Source of the DNA: CAVRQM01 sp963756975 | Lineage (GTDB): Bacteria; Pseudomonadota; Alphaproteobacteria; Acetobacterales; Acetobacteraceae | Length of the DNA stretch: 64,000 nt | Assembly (NCBI GenBank): GCA_963756975.1 | Contig: CAVWPS010000002.1 | Span: forward strand, 1 to 64,000 | Reading direction: 5' to 3' | In this document: positions 38,167 to 49,000 of the stretch, one piece after another | Layout of the letters: each line of letters begins with the position of its first letter | Numbering within the stretch: position 1 is the stretch's first letter | Program-made: the position numbers and the translations under genes | The notes under the pieces: generated by a model | Seen by the model: the letters and a program-made list of their open reading frames with translations, nothing else | Databases searched by the model: none | What the model was told of the DNA's origin: nothing

Positions 38167-39915
38167 TTACTCCCCGAACGCCTGCTGGTTCCGGCGGCGG
38201 ATCGCGGCCCCGAGGATGTCGCCCAGCGACGCGCCGCTATCGGTGGCCCCGAACTCGGCGATCGCCTGCTTGTTGTCGCCCTGCTCGCGCGCCTTGATCG
38301 ACAGCGACAGTTTCCGCGCGGCGCGATCGACCGACTGCACCAGCGCATCGACCTTCTCGCCGACGGCGAACCGGTCCGGACGCTGCTCGGACTTGTCGGC
38401 CGACAGCTCGGCGCGGCGGATGAAGCCGGTCAGGACCTCGTCGACCTTGACCTCGATCCCGTTGCTCTGGACCGCCGTCACGACGCAGGTGACGATGTCG
38501 TTCTTGTGCACCCGATCGAGCACGTTGGCCGCCGGATCGTCCGCCAGCTGCTTGATGCCGAGCGAGATGCGCTCCTTCTCGACGTCGACGTCCAGGACCT
38601 TCGCCTTGACGATCTGGCCCTTCTCGTACTTGGCCATCGCCAGTTCGCCCGGCTCGTCCCACGACAGGTCGGACATGTGGACCATGCCGTCGATCTCGGC
38701 GCCGATCCCGATGAACAGGCCGAACTCCGTGATGTTGCGGATTTCGCCCTCGACCGTGCTGCCGAGCGGGTTCGCGTCGACGAACTCCTCCCACGGGTTG
38801 CGCTGCACCTGCTTGAGGCCCAGCGAAATCCGGCGCTTCGCACTGTCGACGTCGAGCACCATGACCTCGACCTCTTGCGAGGTGGCGACGATCTTGCCCG
38901 GGTGGACGTTCTTCTTGGTCCACGACATCTCGCTGACGTGCACCAGACCCTCGACGCCCGGCTCCAGCTCCACGAACGCGCCGTAATCGGTGATGTTCGT
39001 GACGCGGCCGGTGTACTTCGCACCGGGCGGATACTTCGCGGCGACGCCATCCCAGGGATCGGCCTCGAGCTGCTTCATGCCGAGGCTGATGCGCTGGGTC
39101 TCGCTGTTGAAGCGGATGACCTGGACGCGGACGGCCTGGCCGATCTGCAGCGCCTCGCTCGGATGGTTGATCCGGCGCCACGCGATGTCGGTCACGTGCA
39201 GCAGGCCATCGACGCCGCCGAGGTCCACGAACGCGCCGTAATCGGTGATGTTCTTCACGACGCCGTCGAGGATCATGCCTTCCTTGAGGCCCTGGATCAG
39301 CTCGCTGCGCTGCTCGGCGCGAGTCTCCTCCAGCACCGCACGGCGGCTGACGACGATGTTGCCGCGCGCCCGGTCCATCTTGAGAATCTGGAACGGCTGC
39401 GGGCTGCCCATCAGCGGGCCGACGTCGCGGACGGGGCGAATGTCGACCTGCGAGCCGGGCAGGAACGCGACCGCGCCGCCGAGGTCGACGGTGAAGCCGC
39501 CCTTCACCCGGCCGTAGATCGTGCCGTTGACGCGCTGCTGCTGCTCGAACGCGCGCTCGAGATTGGTCCAGGCTTCCTCGCGGCGCGCCTTCTCACGCGA
39601 GAGCACGATCGTGCCGTCGCGATCCTCGTACCGCTCGACGAACAGGTCGATGGTGTCGCCCGGCTTGACCTCGGCCGGCTGGCCCGGAATGCCGAATTCC
39701 TTCAGCGCGACGCGGCCCTCGGACTTCAGTCCGACGTCGACGATCGCGAATTCCTCGGTCAGGCGCAGCACGCGGCCGGTGATGACCGAGCCTTCGAAGC
39801 CGCCCTGCGGGCCAAGCTGTTCGTCGAGCAGGGAGGCGAAATCCTCTCCGCCGAAATGGGCGCCCATGTTGGGCGCGTCGGTGTCGTGGGGGCGGGCGAG
39901 AACTTGCGAAGCCAT
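38167..39915 (-). CDS. rpsA: 30S ribosomal protein S1
   Basis: The 582-residue protein has six S1 repeats. The RNA-binding pattern recurs as ITDYGAFVDLGGVDGLLHVTDIAW, ITDYGAFVELEPGVEGLVHVSEMSW and ITEFGLFIGIGAEIDGMVHMSDLSW. S1 recruits mRNA to the 30S subunit. The ATG at 39915 (MASQVLARPHD) gives a lead of about 40 residues before the first repeat. MGAHFGGEDF further in is an alternative start. It lies between cmk and ihfB, the standard order in Proteobacteria. Confidence 0.97.
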   Translation of the reverse strand: MASQVLARPHDTDAPNMGAHFGGEDFASLLDEQLGPQGGFEGSVITGRVLRLTEEFAIVDVGLKSEGRVALKEFGIPGQPAEVKPGDTIDLFVERYEDRDGTIVLSREKARREEAWTNLERAFEQQQRVNGTIYGRVKGGFTVDLGGAVAFLPGSQVDIRPVRDVGPLMGSPQPFQILKMDRARGNIVVSRRAVLEETRAEQRSELIQGLKEGMILDGVVKNITDYGAFVDLGGVDGLLHVTDIAWRRINHPSEALQIGQAVRVQVIRFNSETQRISLGMKQLEADPWDGVAAKYPPGAKYTGRVTNITDYGAFVELEPGVEGLVHVSEMSWTKKNVHPGKIVATSQEVEVMVLDVDSAKRRISLGLKQVQRNPWEEFVDANPLGSTVEGEIRNITEFGLFIGIGAEIDGMVHMSDLSWDEPGELAMAKYEKGQIVKAKVLDVDVEKERISLGIKQLADDPAANVLDRVHKNDIVTCVVTAVQSNGIEVKVDEVLTGFIRRAELSADKSEQRPDRFAVGEKVDALVQSVDRAARKLSLSIKAREQGDNKQAIAEFGATDSGASLGDILGAAIRRRNQQAFGE

Positions 39916-40127
39916 GTGGATGCGTCTGTCCTTCGGGCGGCCGGCCATTCAGGCCGGAAGCGGGTTGTGCGCGTTCGCTGATGGAACACGACTTGCCCGC
40001 GCCACCGATGGGCGCAGGCCGGTTTCGGATGGGCGCAGAGACACCCTCGCCGGAGGTGAAGTCAAGACAAACCCAGGCTTTTGCCTAGTAAGGTCGCCGC
40101 GAATCTCGTTTTGTCACGGGGAGACTT

Positions 40128-40156
40128 GTCATGGCCGGACTCGATCCGGCCATGAC
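40128..40156. repeat. 12-bp perfect inverted repeat covering the end of cmk
   Basis: GTCATGGCCGGA and TCCGGCCATGAC are separated by CTCGA. This form resembles the CATG-CCGG palindromes scattered in many alphaproteobacterial genomes. It encodes the last residues of cmk (WPDRVRP-stop) and could act as a hairpin at the end of the message. Confidence 0.85.
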
Positions 40157-40767
40157 GGGAGAGAGCGACGGGCCGCCGTCAGCGTCACCGCGTGCGCGAA
40201 CGTCGCGTCCGCGTCCATCTCGCTGGTGTCGATCACGTGCGCGTCCGCCGCCTGCACCAGCCGCGCGGCATCCCTCGCGTCGCGCGCCATCACGTCGGCC
40301 ACGACGTCGGCCAACGCGGCCTCGACCCCCCTCGCCCGCAGCTCCAGCCAACGCCGCCGGCCGCGCGCCTCGGCCGTCGCCGTCACCCAGAATTTTAGGC
40401 CGGCATCGGGGTGGATCACGGTGCCGATGTCCCGGCCGTCGAGCACCGCACCGGTGGCCGCGCCGAACCCGCGCTGGAAGGCGAACAATTCCGCCCGCAC
40501 GCCGGGGATCGCCGCGACCGAGGCCGCCGCCGCGTCCGCCGCCGGGCCGCGCAGGTCGGGACGCGACAGCTCCGACACGCTCAGCGTCCGCGCCGCGTGC
40601 ACGGCCTCCTCGACATCGGACGCATCCACGCCCGCATCGAGCAGCCTGACGCCCACCGCGCGATACAGCAGTCCGGTGTCGAGGTGCGGCAGCCGCAAAT
40701 GCTCGGCGAGGCGGCGGGCGAGCGTGCCCTTCCCCGCCGCCGCCGGCCCGTCGATGGCGACGATCAA
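40129..40767 (-). CDS. cmk: cytidylate kinase
   Basis: This 212-residue P-loop kinase phosphorylates CMP and dCMP. Walker A is DGPAAAGKGTLA at the N-terminus, followed by LDTGLLYRAVG, VLDGRDIGTVIHPDA (nucleotide-binding Arg and Asp) and the LID-region Arg residues in RARGVEAALADVVADVMARDARDAAR. The start is read as TTG 40767, which overlaps the aroA stop by 4 nt. No ATG or GTG precedes the P-loop. Its last seven residues lie in a palindromic repeat (40128-40156), so the original C-terminus was probably altered. Confidence 0.93.
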   Translation of the reverse strand: MIVAIDGPAAAGKGTLARRLAEHLRLPHLDTGLLYRAVGVRLLDAGVDASDVEEAVHAARTLSVSELSRPDLRGPAADAAAASVAAIPGVRAELFAFQRGFGAATGAVLDGRDIGTVIHPDAGLKFWVTATAEARGRRRWLELRARGVEAALADVVADVMARDARDAARLVQAADAHVIDTSEMDADATFAHAVTLTAARRSLPSWPDRVRP

Positions 40768-42106
40768 CGGAATGGCGACGGTCCGTCGATCAGTCCGGCG
40801 ATCAACGCCGTGAACCCGGGAAAGCTCGTCTCGATAAACGCCGTGTCGTCGACCGAGACCGGATTCTCGGTGGCGAGGCCCAGCACCAGGGCGCTCATCG
40901 CGAGCCGGTGGTCCATGTGCGTTTTGACCGCGCCACCGCCCTGCGGGGCCGATCCGTTGCCGGTGACCGAAAGGTCGTCGCCGTCGATCGCGACCGAAAT
41001 GCCGTTCGCGGTCAGCAACGCGGCGGTGGCGGCCAGCCGGTCGCTCTCCTTCACCCGCAGCTCGTGCAGGCCGCGCATCCGCGTCACCCCGTCGGCGCAC
41101 GCGGCGGCGACGGACAGCACCGGATATTCATCGATCATGCGACGCGGCGCGGTCGGCCGGAACCTCGACGCCGCGTAATGCCGAGTGGCGGACGCGAAGG
41201 TCGCCGACCGGCTCGCCGCCTTCGAGTCGCGGATGCTCGACCGCGATGTCGCCGCCCATCTCGCGCAACGTCGCGATCAGGCCGGTCCGCAGCGGATTCA
41301 AGCCGATACCCCGCAACACGATGTCGGACCCCGGGACCAGCAACGCGGCGACGATCGCGAACGCGGCCGACGACGGGTCGGCGGGCACGACCACATCGGC
41401 CGCCACCAGCTCGGGCTGGCCGACGAGGCGGATCGACGCGGCCGCCCCCGGCGACGGTCACCGATACGTCGGCGCCGAAATGGCGGAGCATGTTCTCGCT
41501 GTGGTCGCGGGTCGCCACCGGCTCGGTCACCGTGGTGACGCCCCGTGCGTTGAGCCCGCACAGCAGCACGGCCGACTTCACCTGGGCCGAGGCGACCGGC
41601 AGCGTGTAGGTGAGCGGCAACGGCTCGGAAGCACCCTGGATCGCCAGCGGCAGCCGTCCGCCATCGCGCGACTGGAACCGCGCGCCGCACGCGGCCAGCG
41701 GGTCGGTGACGCGCCGCATCGGCCGGCCGCGCAGGCTCGCGTCGCCGGTCATCACCGAGAAAAATCCGTGGCTGGCCAGAATACCGGTCAGCAGTCGCGC
41801 GGCGGTGCCGCTATTGCCCATGTCGAGCACGTCCGCCGGCTCCGCCATGCCGCCGACTCCGCGCCCGCTGACCCGCCAGACGCCCGGCGCGTCCTGCGTC
41901 ACGGTGGCACCCAGCGCCCGCATCGCGGCGGCGGTCCGCAGCACGTCCTCGCCTTCCAGCAGGCCGGTGATCCGGGTCTCACCGACCGCCATCGCGCCGA
42001 ACATCAGGGCGCGGTGCGAGATCGACTTGTCGCCCGGAACACGGACGTCGCCCCGCAATCCGGTGGCGGGACGGCGGGCGGAGAGCGGTTTCGGGCCAGG
42101 GGTCAT
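40764..42106 (-). pseudogene. aroA: 3-phosphoshikimate 1-carboxyvinyltransferase (EPSP synthase), two frameshifts
   Basis: AroA makes EPSP in the shikimate pathway and is usually essential without aromatic amino acids. All key motifs are present: VPGDKSISHRALM, DMGNSGTAARLLTG, RGRPMRRV, PADPSSAAFAIVAALLVPGS, MIDEYPVLSVAAA, LRVKESDRL and MDHRLAMSALVLG. They lie in three frames. One extra base falls in the C-run at 41445-41449 and another at about 41139-41143. Removing both gives 446 aa, the normal length. The remaining sequence shows no other damage, so sequence error is the likelier cause. It is followed by cmk with a 4-nt overlap. Confidence 0.93.
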
Positions 42107-42175
42107 GGGCGGCGCGTTTGACAGCGCGGCCGGTGGGTGGCAAGGCCCCGCCCCTTCACACAGGGGCATATGGCC

Positions 42176-42508
42176 ATGGCCAAGCCGGAGCTCGGCACCA
42201 AGCGCGTCTGCGTCTCGTGCAGCACGAAATTCTACGATCTGACGCATACACCGGCGGTCTGCCCGAAATGCGGCACCGAACAGCCGGCCGAGCAGCCGCG
42301 CATGCGCCGGGGCGGCGGCAACGTCATCGACGAGCGCCGCCGGGCCAAGGTGATCCCGGTTCCGGGCACCGAGGAGCCGGACGCCGAAGTCGAGGTCGTG
42401 GCCGAGGCGGAGACCGAGGAAGAGGACGAGGCGGCCGAGGCGGCCGACGAGCTCGACACGGATGACGAGGTGGTCGAGGTCGAGACCGAGACCGGGGACG
42501 AGAGCTAG
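42176..42508 (+). CDS. FYDLN-type acid-rich zinc-ribbon protein (TIGR02300 family)
   Basis: The 110-residue protein begins MAKPELGTKRVCVSCSTKFYDL. It has two CxxC pairs (CVSC and CPKC) that form a zinc ribbon, a short basic middle (RMRRGGGNVIDERRRAK), and a tail of about 50 residues made mostly of Glu, Asp, Ala and Val. This is the alphaproteobacterial FYDLN acid family, whose function is unknown. ATG 42176 is preferred over ATG 42170, since AGGGG at 42162-42166 is correctly spaced only from the former. It is transcribed away from aroA, a common arrangement in the class. Confidence 0.9.
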   Translation: MAKPELGTKRVCVSCSTKFYDLTHTPAVCPKCGTEQPAEQPRMRRGGGNVIDERRRAKVIPVPGTEEPDAEVEVVAEAETEEEDEAAEAADELDTDDEVVEVETETGDES

Positions 42509-42518
42509 CGCGCTAGTC

Positions 42519-42600
42519 GCTCACCCCGGCCCTCTCCCAGAAGTCGGGACAGGGAGCAGCCTTCTCCCTCTCCCGGTTTATGGGAGAGGGCCGGGGTGAG
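42519..42600. repeat. 82-bp palindromic repeat between convergent genes
   Basis: The outer arms CTCACCCCGGCCCTCTCCCA (42519-42538) and its exact complement (42581-42600) form a 20-bp perfect stem. An inner GGGAGCAG/CTTCTCCC region is imperfect. It lies between the converging FYDLN and bcp genes and may end both transcripts. Confidence 0.9.
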
Positions 42601-42611
42601 GGTCTCGCGGC

Positions 42612-43088
42612 CTAAAGCGCCGCCGCCGCGTCCATCACCTCGGCCGCGTGACCGGCGACCTTGACCTTGGGCCACACCCGCGCAATCCGGCCGTCCTTGC
42701 CGATCAGGAACGTCGACCGCTCCAGCCCCATGTACTTCTTTCCGTACATGCTTTTCTCGACCCAGACCCCGTAGGCCTCGGCGACCCCGCTCTCGTCGGA
42801 CGCCAGCGGAAACGCCAGCCCGAACTTGGCGGCGAACGCCTCGATCGGCTTCATCTTGTCCTTCGACACGCCGATCACGTCGACGCCGATGTGGCCGAGC
42901 TGGCCCAGCGCCTCCTGAAACGCGCATGCCTCCGTGGTGCAGCCGGGCGTGTCGGCTTTCGGGTAAAAATACAGCACGAACGGCCTTCCCTTCTGCGAGG
43001 CGAGGCTCACCGTCCGCCCGCCACTGGCCGGCATCGTGAAATCGGGCGCGTCATCGCCGGCGGTCAGGCCCATCGCAACAATCCTCAT
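42612..43088 (-). CDS. bcp: thioredoxin-dependent peroxiredoxin (BCP/PrxQ)
   Basis: This 158-residue thiol peroxidase reduces hydrogen peroxide and organic peroxides. The active site YFYPKADTPGCTTEAC carries the peroxidatic C50 and resolving C55 of the atypical two-Cys BCP type. GVDVIGVSKDK and RSTFLIGKDGRIARVW are also typical. ATG 43088 overlaps the glnE stop by 4 nt and is therefore chosen. A second ATG five codons later is possible. Confidence 0.95.
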   Translation of the reverse strand: MRIVAMGLTAGDDAPDFTMPASGGRTVSLASQKGRPFVLYFYPKADTPGCTTEACAFQEALGQLGHIGVDVIGVSKDKMKPIEAFAAKFGLAFPLASDESGVAEAYGVWVEKSMYGKKYMGLERSTFLIGKDGRIARVWPKVKVAGHAAEVMDAAAAL

Positions 43089-46003
43089 GCGGGCTCGCCG
43101 AACACGCGCACGAAAATCGCGCGCACGTCGGCGGCCAGTTCGTCGAGCCTGCCACGCAGCCCGGCATCGTCAACCGCCCCGTCCTGTCCAACCGCCTCGA
43201 GCCCGGCCACGCGCACCGCGACGACGATTCTCGCCAGACCGGCCGGTGCCATCGCCTCGTCCGAAAAGCCGAGCAGGCGGGTCAGGCCGATCACCGTCCG
43301 CCACACGCGGTCGGCCAGCAGCAGCGTGTCGCGATCCGTGGCGTCCAGATCCAGCGCGGTCAGCATCTCGCGGGTGGAAAAGATGCCGGCCTCGCGCACG
43401 CCCACAATCAGCCGCAGGCCCTGGGCGACGAATTCCACGTCGATCAGCCCGCCCGGCCGCTGCTTGCAGTCGCCGAACGGGCCGCCGGTCGTGTCGATGT
43501 CGCGCGCCATCCGCTCGCGCATCGACAGCACGTCGGCCCGCACCCGCTCCGCCTCGCCCGGCGTCAGCGCGGCGGCGATGTCTAGCGCCAGCGCGGCCGA
43601 CAAGGCCGCGTCGCCGGCGACGATCCGGGCGCGGGTCAGCGCCATCCGCTCCCACGTCCAGGCCCCGCCGCCGGGCGCGTGGTAGGCCAGCAGGGCGCTC
43701 CGCGACACCGCGACCGGGCCCTTGTTGCCGGACGGGCGCAGCCGCATGTCGACCGCGTACAGGGCGCCCGCCGCATCGGGCGCGGTCAAGGCACCCACGA
43801 GGACTTGGGTCGCGCGCAGGAACCACTGGCCGGGCGACACCGGCCGGCCGCCGACGCTGGCCGTGACCTCCGGCGGGTGATCGTAGACCACCATCAGGTC
43901 GAGGTCGGAGCCGGCCATCATCTCCCGCGACCCCGCCTTGCCGAGCAGCACGATCGCCAGTGCCCCGCCGGCGACGGTGCCGTGGCGTCTGACGACCTCG
44001 GCCGTCACGTACGGCAGCAACGCCCCGATCGCCGCGTCCGCCAGCGCCGAACGCCGGACACCGGCCGAGTCCGCGTCGATCCGGCCCTCGAGTGTCGCCA
44101 CGCTGAACGCAAAATCCTCCTCGCGGACGAACCGGCGCACGACGCCGATCGCCTCCTCCATCCCGCCCGCGACGGTCAGCCTCGACGCGAGCGTCGCCGC
44201 CGGGTCGGGGCTGCCGAGGTCGCCGGACAGCAGCCCGTCGAGGGCGGAGGGCGAGTTGGACAGGTGCTCGGCCAGCGCGGGTGCGGCGCCCAGTACGGCG
44301 GCGATCCGCTCGATCAGCGCGGGGTTGCGGGCGAACAGGCTCAGGATCTGGACGCCCGCCGGCAATCTGGCGATGAACCGGTCGAGCCGCCCGAACGCCG
44401 CGTCCGGGGCGGATTGCCGTCCGATCGCGCCGAGCAGCACCGGCAGCACGCCGCGCAAAAGCTCCCGCGCCCGCTCGCTCCGCAATGCCCTCGGCCGGCC
44501 GGCCTGCCAGTCGCGCACGACGTCGAGCACGGTCTGCGGATCGTGGAAGCCCATCGCGGCGACGCGGCCGAGCAACTCCGGCGGCAGCGGGCCGAGTGCC
44601 GGAACATCCAGGCCGCCATCCCCCGCCGCCACGGTGCCGAACACGGTGCGCCCCGCGCGCCCGACCCGGCCGAGATGGCGCAGCAGCACGGTCGCGAACG
44701 CGTCCGCGCTGGCGAACCCCATGAAGGTCGCGAAGGCGGCAAGCCCGGTCTCGGTCTCCGGCAGGCGCTGCGTCTGCCGGTCGGCGACCATTTGCAGCCG
44801 GTGCTCGGCGGTGCGCAAAAACCGGTAGGCGGCGATCAGTTCGCCCGCCGGCCGCGCCTGGATGTGTCCGGCGCGATACAGGGCACGAAGTGCCGTCACG
44901 GTACGGGGCGAGCGGAGGCCGGGCTCGCGGCCGCCCCAGACCAGTTGCAGGGTTTGCGCCAAAAACTCGATCTCGCGGATGCCGCCCTCGCCAAGCTTGA
45001 CGTCGTGGCCGAGGGCGCGCGCCGCCGGGCTGCCGTGGGCCAGCAGGCCGGTCGATTTGTGCGCGTCGATCCGGCGCTTCATCGCCTGCAGGTCGGCGAC
45101 CAGCGCGAAATCCAGGCCGCGCCGCCAGACGAACGGGCGGATCGCGGCCAGGAAGCCCTCGCCCATCGCGATGTCGCCGGCGACCGGGCGCGCCTTCAGC
45201 ATCGCCGCACGCTCCCAGCTCTGCGCCATCGCCTCGTAATACGACAGCGCGGTCGTCAGATTGACGCTGAGCGGGGTCGCCGCCGGGTCCGGGCGCAGCC
45301 GCAAATCGGTGCGAAACACCATGCCGTCGGCGTCCCGTGTCTCCATCAATGCGACGATTTCGCGCGCCATGCGTGTAAACGTGGCGGTCGCGGCGTCGGT
45401 CGCCACGAGCCCGGGCCGGGGATCGTGCAGCAGCACGAGGTCGACATCGGACGAATAATTCAGCTCGCGACCGCCGAGCTTGCCCATCGCGAGCACGACG
45501 AAGCCGGCGTGACGGGACGGGTGCGCCGGATCGGGCAGGGTCAGCCGGCCGGCCGAATGGGCGCGGAGCAGCGCGTGGTCGACCGACAGGGACAGCGCGG
45601 CGTCGGCCAGGTCGGACAAGGCGCCGGTCACCCGGTCGAGCCTCCAGAGGCCGCCGATGTCGGCGACCGCCACGGCGAGTGCCACCGCGCGCTTGGCCTT
45701 TCGCAGCGCCGCCATGATCTTTTGGGGCGGCGAATCGGCTTCGGTCCGCGACAGCTCGGCCATCGCGTCGCCGACGACGGCGGCCGGGCCGCTTTGGGCC
45801 AGCACTTCCAGCAACGCGGGTTCGCGGGCGGCGAGGTCGGCGAGATAGGGCGCGTTGCCGCCGAGGGCGGCGATCAGCGCGGCCCCGGACCCGGTGTGCC
45901 GCCACGGCGCGTCCGGCAGCCGCTCGGCCAGCAGCCTCGCGCCTCGCGGATCGGCGGCATCCGGCCAATGCGCGGCGACGATCGCTGGGGCGGTTTCGGA
46001 CAT
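43085..46003 (-). CDS. glnE: bifunctional glutamine synthetase adenylyltransferase/adenylyl-removing enzyme
   Basis: The 972-residue protein has two nucleotidyltransferase domains. The N-terminal one contains LGGRELNYSSDVDLVLLHD and the C-terminal one LGKAGSREMMAGSDLDLMVVYD. Each ends in a metal-binding DxD pattern and is followed by a GlnD_UR_UTase helical region. GlnE adds or removes AMP on glutamine synthetase in response to PII and glutamine. ATG 46003 (MSETAPAIVAAHW) is chosen because the longer open frame runs into the divergent gene region. It leads an operon with bcp, as in several Rhodospirillales. Confidence 0.95.
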   Translation of the reverse strand: MSETAPAIVAAHWPDAADPRGARLLAERLPDAPWRHTGSGAALIAALGGNAPYLADLAAREPALLEVLAQSGPAAVVGDAMAELSRTEADSPPQKIMAALRKAKRAVALAVAVADIGGLWRLDRVTGALSDLADAALSLSVDHALLRAHSAGRLTLPDPAHPSRHAGFVVLAMGKLGGRELNYSSDVDLVLLHDPRPGLVATDAATATFTRMAREIVALMETRDADGMVFRTDLRLRPDPAATPLSVNLTTALSYYEAMAQSWERAAMLKARPVAGDIAMGEGFLAAIRPFVWRRGLDFALVADLQAMKRRIDAHKSTGLLAHGSPAARALGHDVKLGEGGIREIEFLAQTLQLVWGGREPGLRSPRTVTALRALYRAGHIQARPAGELIAAYRFLRTAEHRLQMVADRQTQRLPETETGLAAFATFMGFASADAFATVLLRHLGRVGRAGRTVFGTVAAGDGGLDVPALGPLPPELLGRVAAMGFHDPQTVLDVVRDWQAGRPRALRSERARELLRGVLPVLLGAIGRQSAPDAAFGRLDRFIARLPAGVQILSLFARNPALIERIAAVLGAAPALAEHLSNSPSALDGLLSGDLGSPDPAATLASRLTVAGGMEEAIGVVRRFVREEDFAFSVATLEGRIDADSAGVRRSALADAAIGALLPYVTAEVVRRHGTVAGGALAIVLLGKAGSREMMAGSDLDLMVVYDHPPEVTASVGGRPVSPGQWFLRATQVLVGALTAPDAAGALYAVDMRLRPSGNKGPVAVSRSALLAYHAPGGGAWTWERMALTRARIVAGDAALSAALALDIAAALTPGEAERVRADVLSMRERMARDIDTTGGPFGDCKQRPGGLIDVEFVAQGLRLIVGVREAGIFSTREMLTALDLDATDRDTLLLADRVWRTVIGLTRLLGFSDEAMAPAGLARIVVAVRVAGLEAVGQDGAVDDAGLRGRLDELAADVRAIFVRVFGEPA

Positions 46004-46020
46004 GCGGCGGCACGCTGGCG

Positions 46021-49000
46021 GTGAGCACGCAGGACGGTCAAGCGGCATGCGCGCCGCCCGTGCGCGCACCTGCCTTGGCGGCCGACCCCCGGGCAGTTGC
46101 ACGGGCAGGCGCACGGGCGGGCGCCTCACGGGCGGCGCGGATCGTCTCGGCATTGATCGTGTTCGCGATCACGGCGGTGCTGGCGTCCGCGTTGCTGGTC
46201 GTGGCGCTGCTGGCGCGGCTCGGGCGCGGGCCGCTGGAGCTGCCGTGGGCGATCCCGCCGATCGAGGCGCGGGCCGCCGCCGCCGGCCATCCGCTCACGA
46301 TCGGCAAGCTCGCGGTCGCCTGGGACGGCCTTCGCGATGGCGCCGCCGCACCGCTGCGGCTGACCGCCGACGATGTGCGGCTGCGCGGGGGCGACGCGAC
46401 GGTGCGCCATGTGGCGGCCTCGGCGTCGGTCGCCGGCCTGATCGCGGGCGACCCCGTGCCGCGGACGCTGGACCTGGACGGCGTGGCGATCCGGGTCGGC
46501 AGGACGGCGGACGGGGCGGTCAGCGTCGCCGGCGCGCCGATCCCGTCGTCGTCGTCGTCGTCGTGTCGGCGGGCCAGAAGCCCGGCGGCGGCATCCCGAA
46601 ATCGCTGAACACGCTGCGGTCGCTGCACGTGCACGATCTGACGGTCGAGGCGGCCGATGCCGGCATCGGGATCGCGGCACGGGTCGCCGGCAATGTCGAT
46701 CTCGACCGCGACCCGGGCGGCCTGTTGCACGGCCATGCCCACGCGGACCTCGCGACCGGCAACCGCAAGGCGAGCGTCGATGTGACGGCGGAGGCGGCGG
46801 CGGACGGGTCGCGGACCACGGTGCACGCCGCCGTCTCGCCGCTCGACCCGGCCGACTACGCCGACCTGCTGCCCTCGCTGGCACCCCTGTCGGCGTTCGA
46901 CGCGCCGGTCGCGCTGACCGTCGACGGCACGCTCGGGGCGGGTCTGGCGCCGCAACGGGCGCATCTGGACGCGCAGGCCGGGCCGGGCCTGCTGCGGGTC
47001 GGCCTCGGCACCGCGCCGATCCTGTCGCTGACGCTCGGCATCGACGCGACGCCGGACAGCGTCGACACGACCGCGCTGACCCTGGTCACGGCACCGAGCC
47101 CGGACGGCCCGCGCACGACGTTCTCGGGCCATGTCCACGGCGACAAGACGGGCTCCGGCTTCGCGGCGACGACCACCCTCGATGTCGACCGCGCCGCGTT
47201 CGCCGACCTCGCCGCGATCTGGCCCGAGGGCACCGGCGGTCCCGGCACGCGGCCCTGGATCACGGAGAACATCACCGCCGGTTACGCCGACCATGTCCAC
47301 GTCGAAGCCGACCTGACCGCGCCCGCCGACCTGTCCGACGTCGCGCTGACGCGGATCGACGGCGGGCTCGACGCGCACGGCATGACCGTGTGGTGGCTGC
47401 GCCCGGTGCCGCCGATGGTCGGTGGCGAGCTGCACATGTCGATCCACCAGCCGGACGAGATCGACCTCGCCGTCTCCCGCGCGCGCCAGCAGGGGACGTC
47501 GATCGTGCTCGACGGCTCGACCATCCGGCTGACCGGCATCGCCGGCGACGACCAGTTCGCCATGATCGACGGGCCGATCCGGGGCAAGCTGCCGGACATC
47601 ATCCGCACGCTCAGCAACCCGCGCCTGAACCTGCTCAGCAAGAGCGACGTGCCGCTCGGCGACACCTCGGGCAGCCTCGACGGCAGGATCCACATCGCCC
47701 ACCTGCCGCTCAAGGACGATGTCTCGATGGACGATCTGGGCATCTCGACCGACGACACGTTGCGCGACGTGCGGATCGGCAAGCTGGTCGCGGGCCGCGA
47801 TCTCGAGCACGGGCAGCTGAAACTGCACGCGACCGCGGACGGGCTGACGATCGCCGGCACGGCGTCGGTGGCCCACATCCCGGCCACGGCGCGGGTCGAC
47901 ATGGATTTCCGGAACGGCCCGCCCTCGCAGGTGACGCAAAAGGCGCACGTCGCGGCGACCCTCAATCCGGAGCGATTGCGCGGCGTCGGCCTCGATGTCG
48001 GGACCGCGCTGACCGGCAGTTTCGGCGTCGTCGCCGACGCACAGGCCCGCCGCGACGGATCGACCACCATCAGTGCCAAGGCCGACCTCACCAATGCCGG
48101 TTTCGCCGCCGGCCCGCTGCCATGGCGCAAGCCGGTCGGCGCACCGGTCGCGGCGAGCGCCGTGATCGGCTTCGACAAAAGCGGCCTGCGCTCGATCCAG
48201 AGCGTTCACGCGCAGGGGTCCGGTATCGACATCGACGGCTCGGCGGACATCGCGGGCGGCAGGCCGTCGGTGCTGCGGGTGCGGACCTTGCGGCTCGGCA
48301 GTGCCGTCGACCTGTCGGGCACGGTCGCGCTGCCGGCCGCCCCCGGCACCGGCTACGTGATCGACGTCGCCGGCCCGACGCTCGACTTGACCGGCGTGCG
48401 GAAGGCCATCTCCGGCAAGCCGGACGACGGCCCCGGTCAGCCTCCGACCCCGATCAGGGCGTCGGTGAAGATCGGCCGGGTGGCGCTCGGCGACGGACGC
48501 GCCCTGCTGGACGTCGATGGCCGGGTCGAGCGCGACGCGAGCGGGGTGCGGCTGCTGGAGGTCTCTGGTCGGACCGACGCGCCGCCCGCGCCGTTCCGGG
48601 TCGTCATGCGCCCGACCCCGCTCGGCCGGCTGATCACGGCGCGCACCGCCGATCTGGGCGGCGTGCTGGCCGGGTTCGGGGTCACGAACTCGATCGGCGG
48701 CGGCGTGCTCGACATCCAGGGCACCCCAGGCCTCGACGCGGCCGGGCACCCGTCGACGACCGGCACGGCGACGGTGACCGCGTTCCGGGTGCGCGACGCG
48801 CCGTTCGTGGCCCGGCTGCTGAAGGCGCTGACGCTGTACGGCATCGTCGACCTGCTGCGCGGGCCCGGCGTCGGGGTCACCAAGCTCACCATCCCGTTCC
48901 GGCTGACCGGGGATGTGCTGACCACCGACGCCGCGCGCGCCGTGTCGCTCTCGCTGGGGGTCACGGCGAAGGGCCAGGTCGATCTCGGGCGCGGCGTGCT

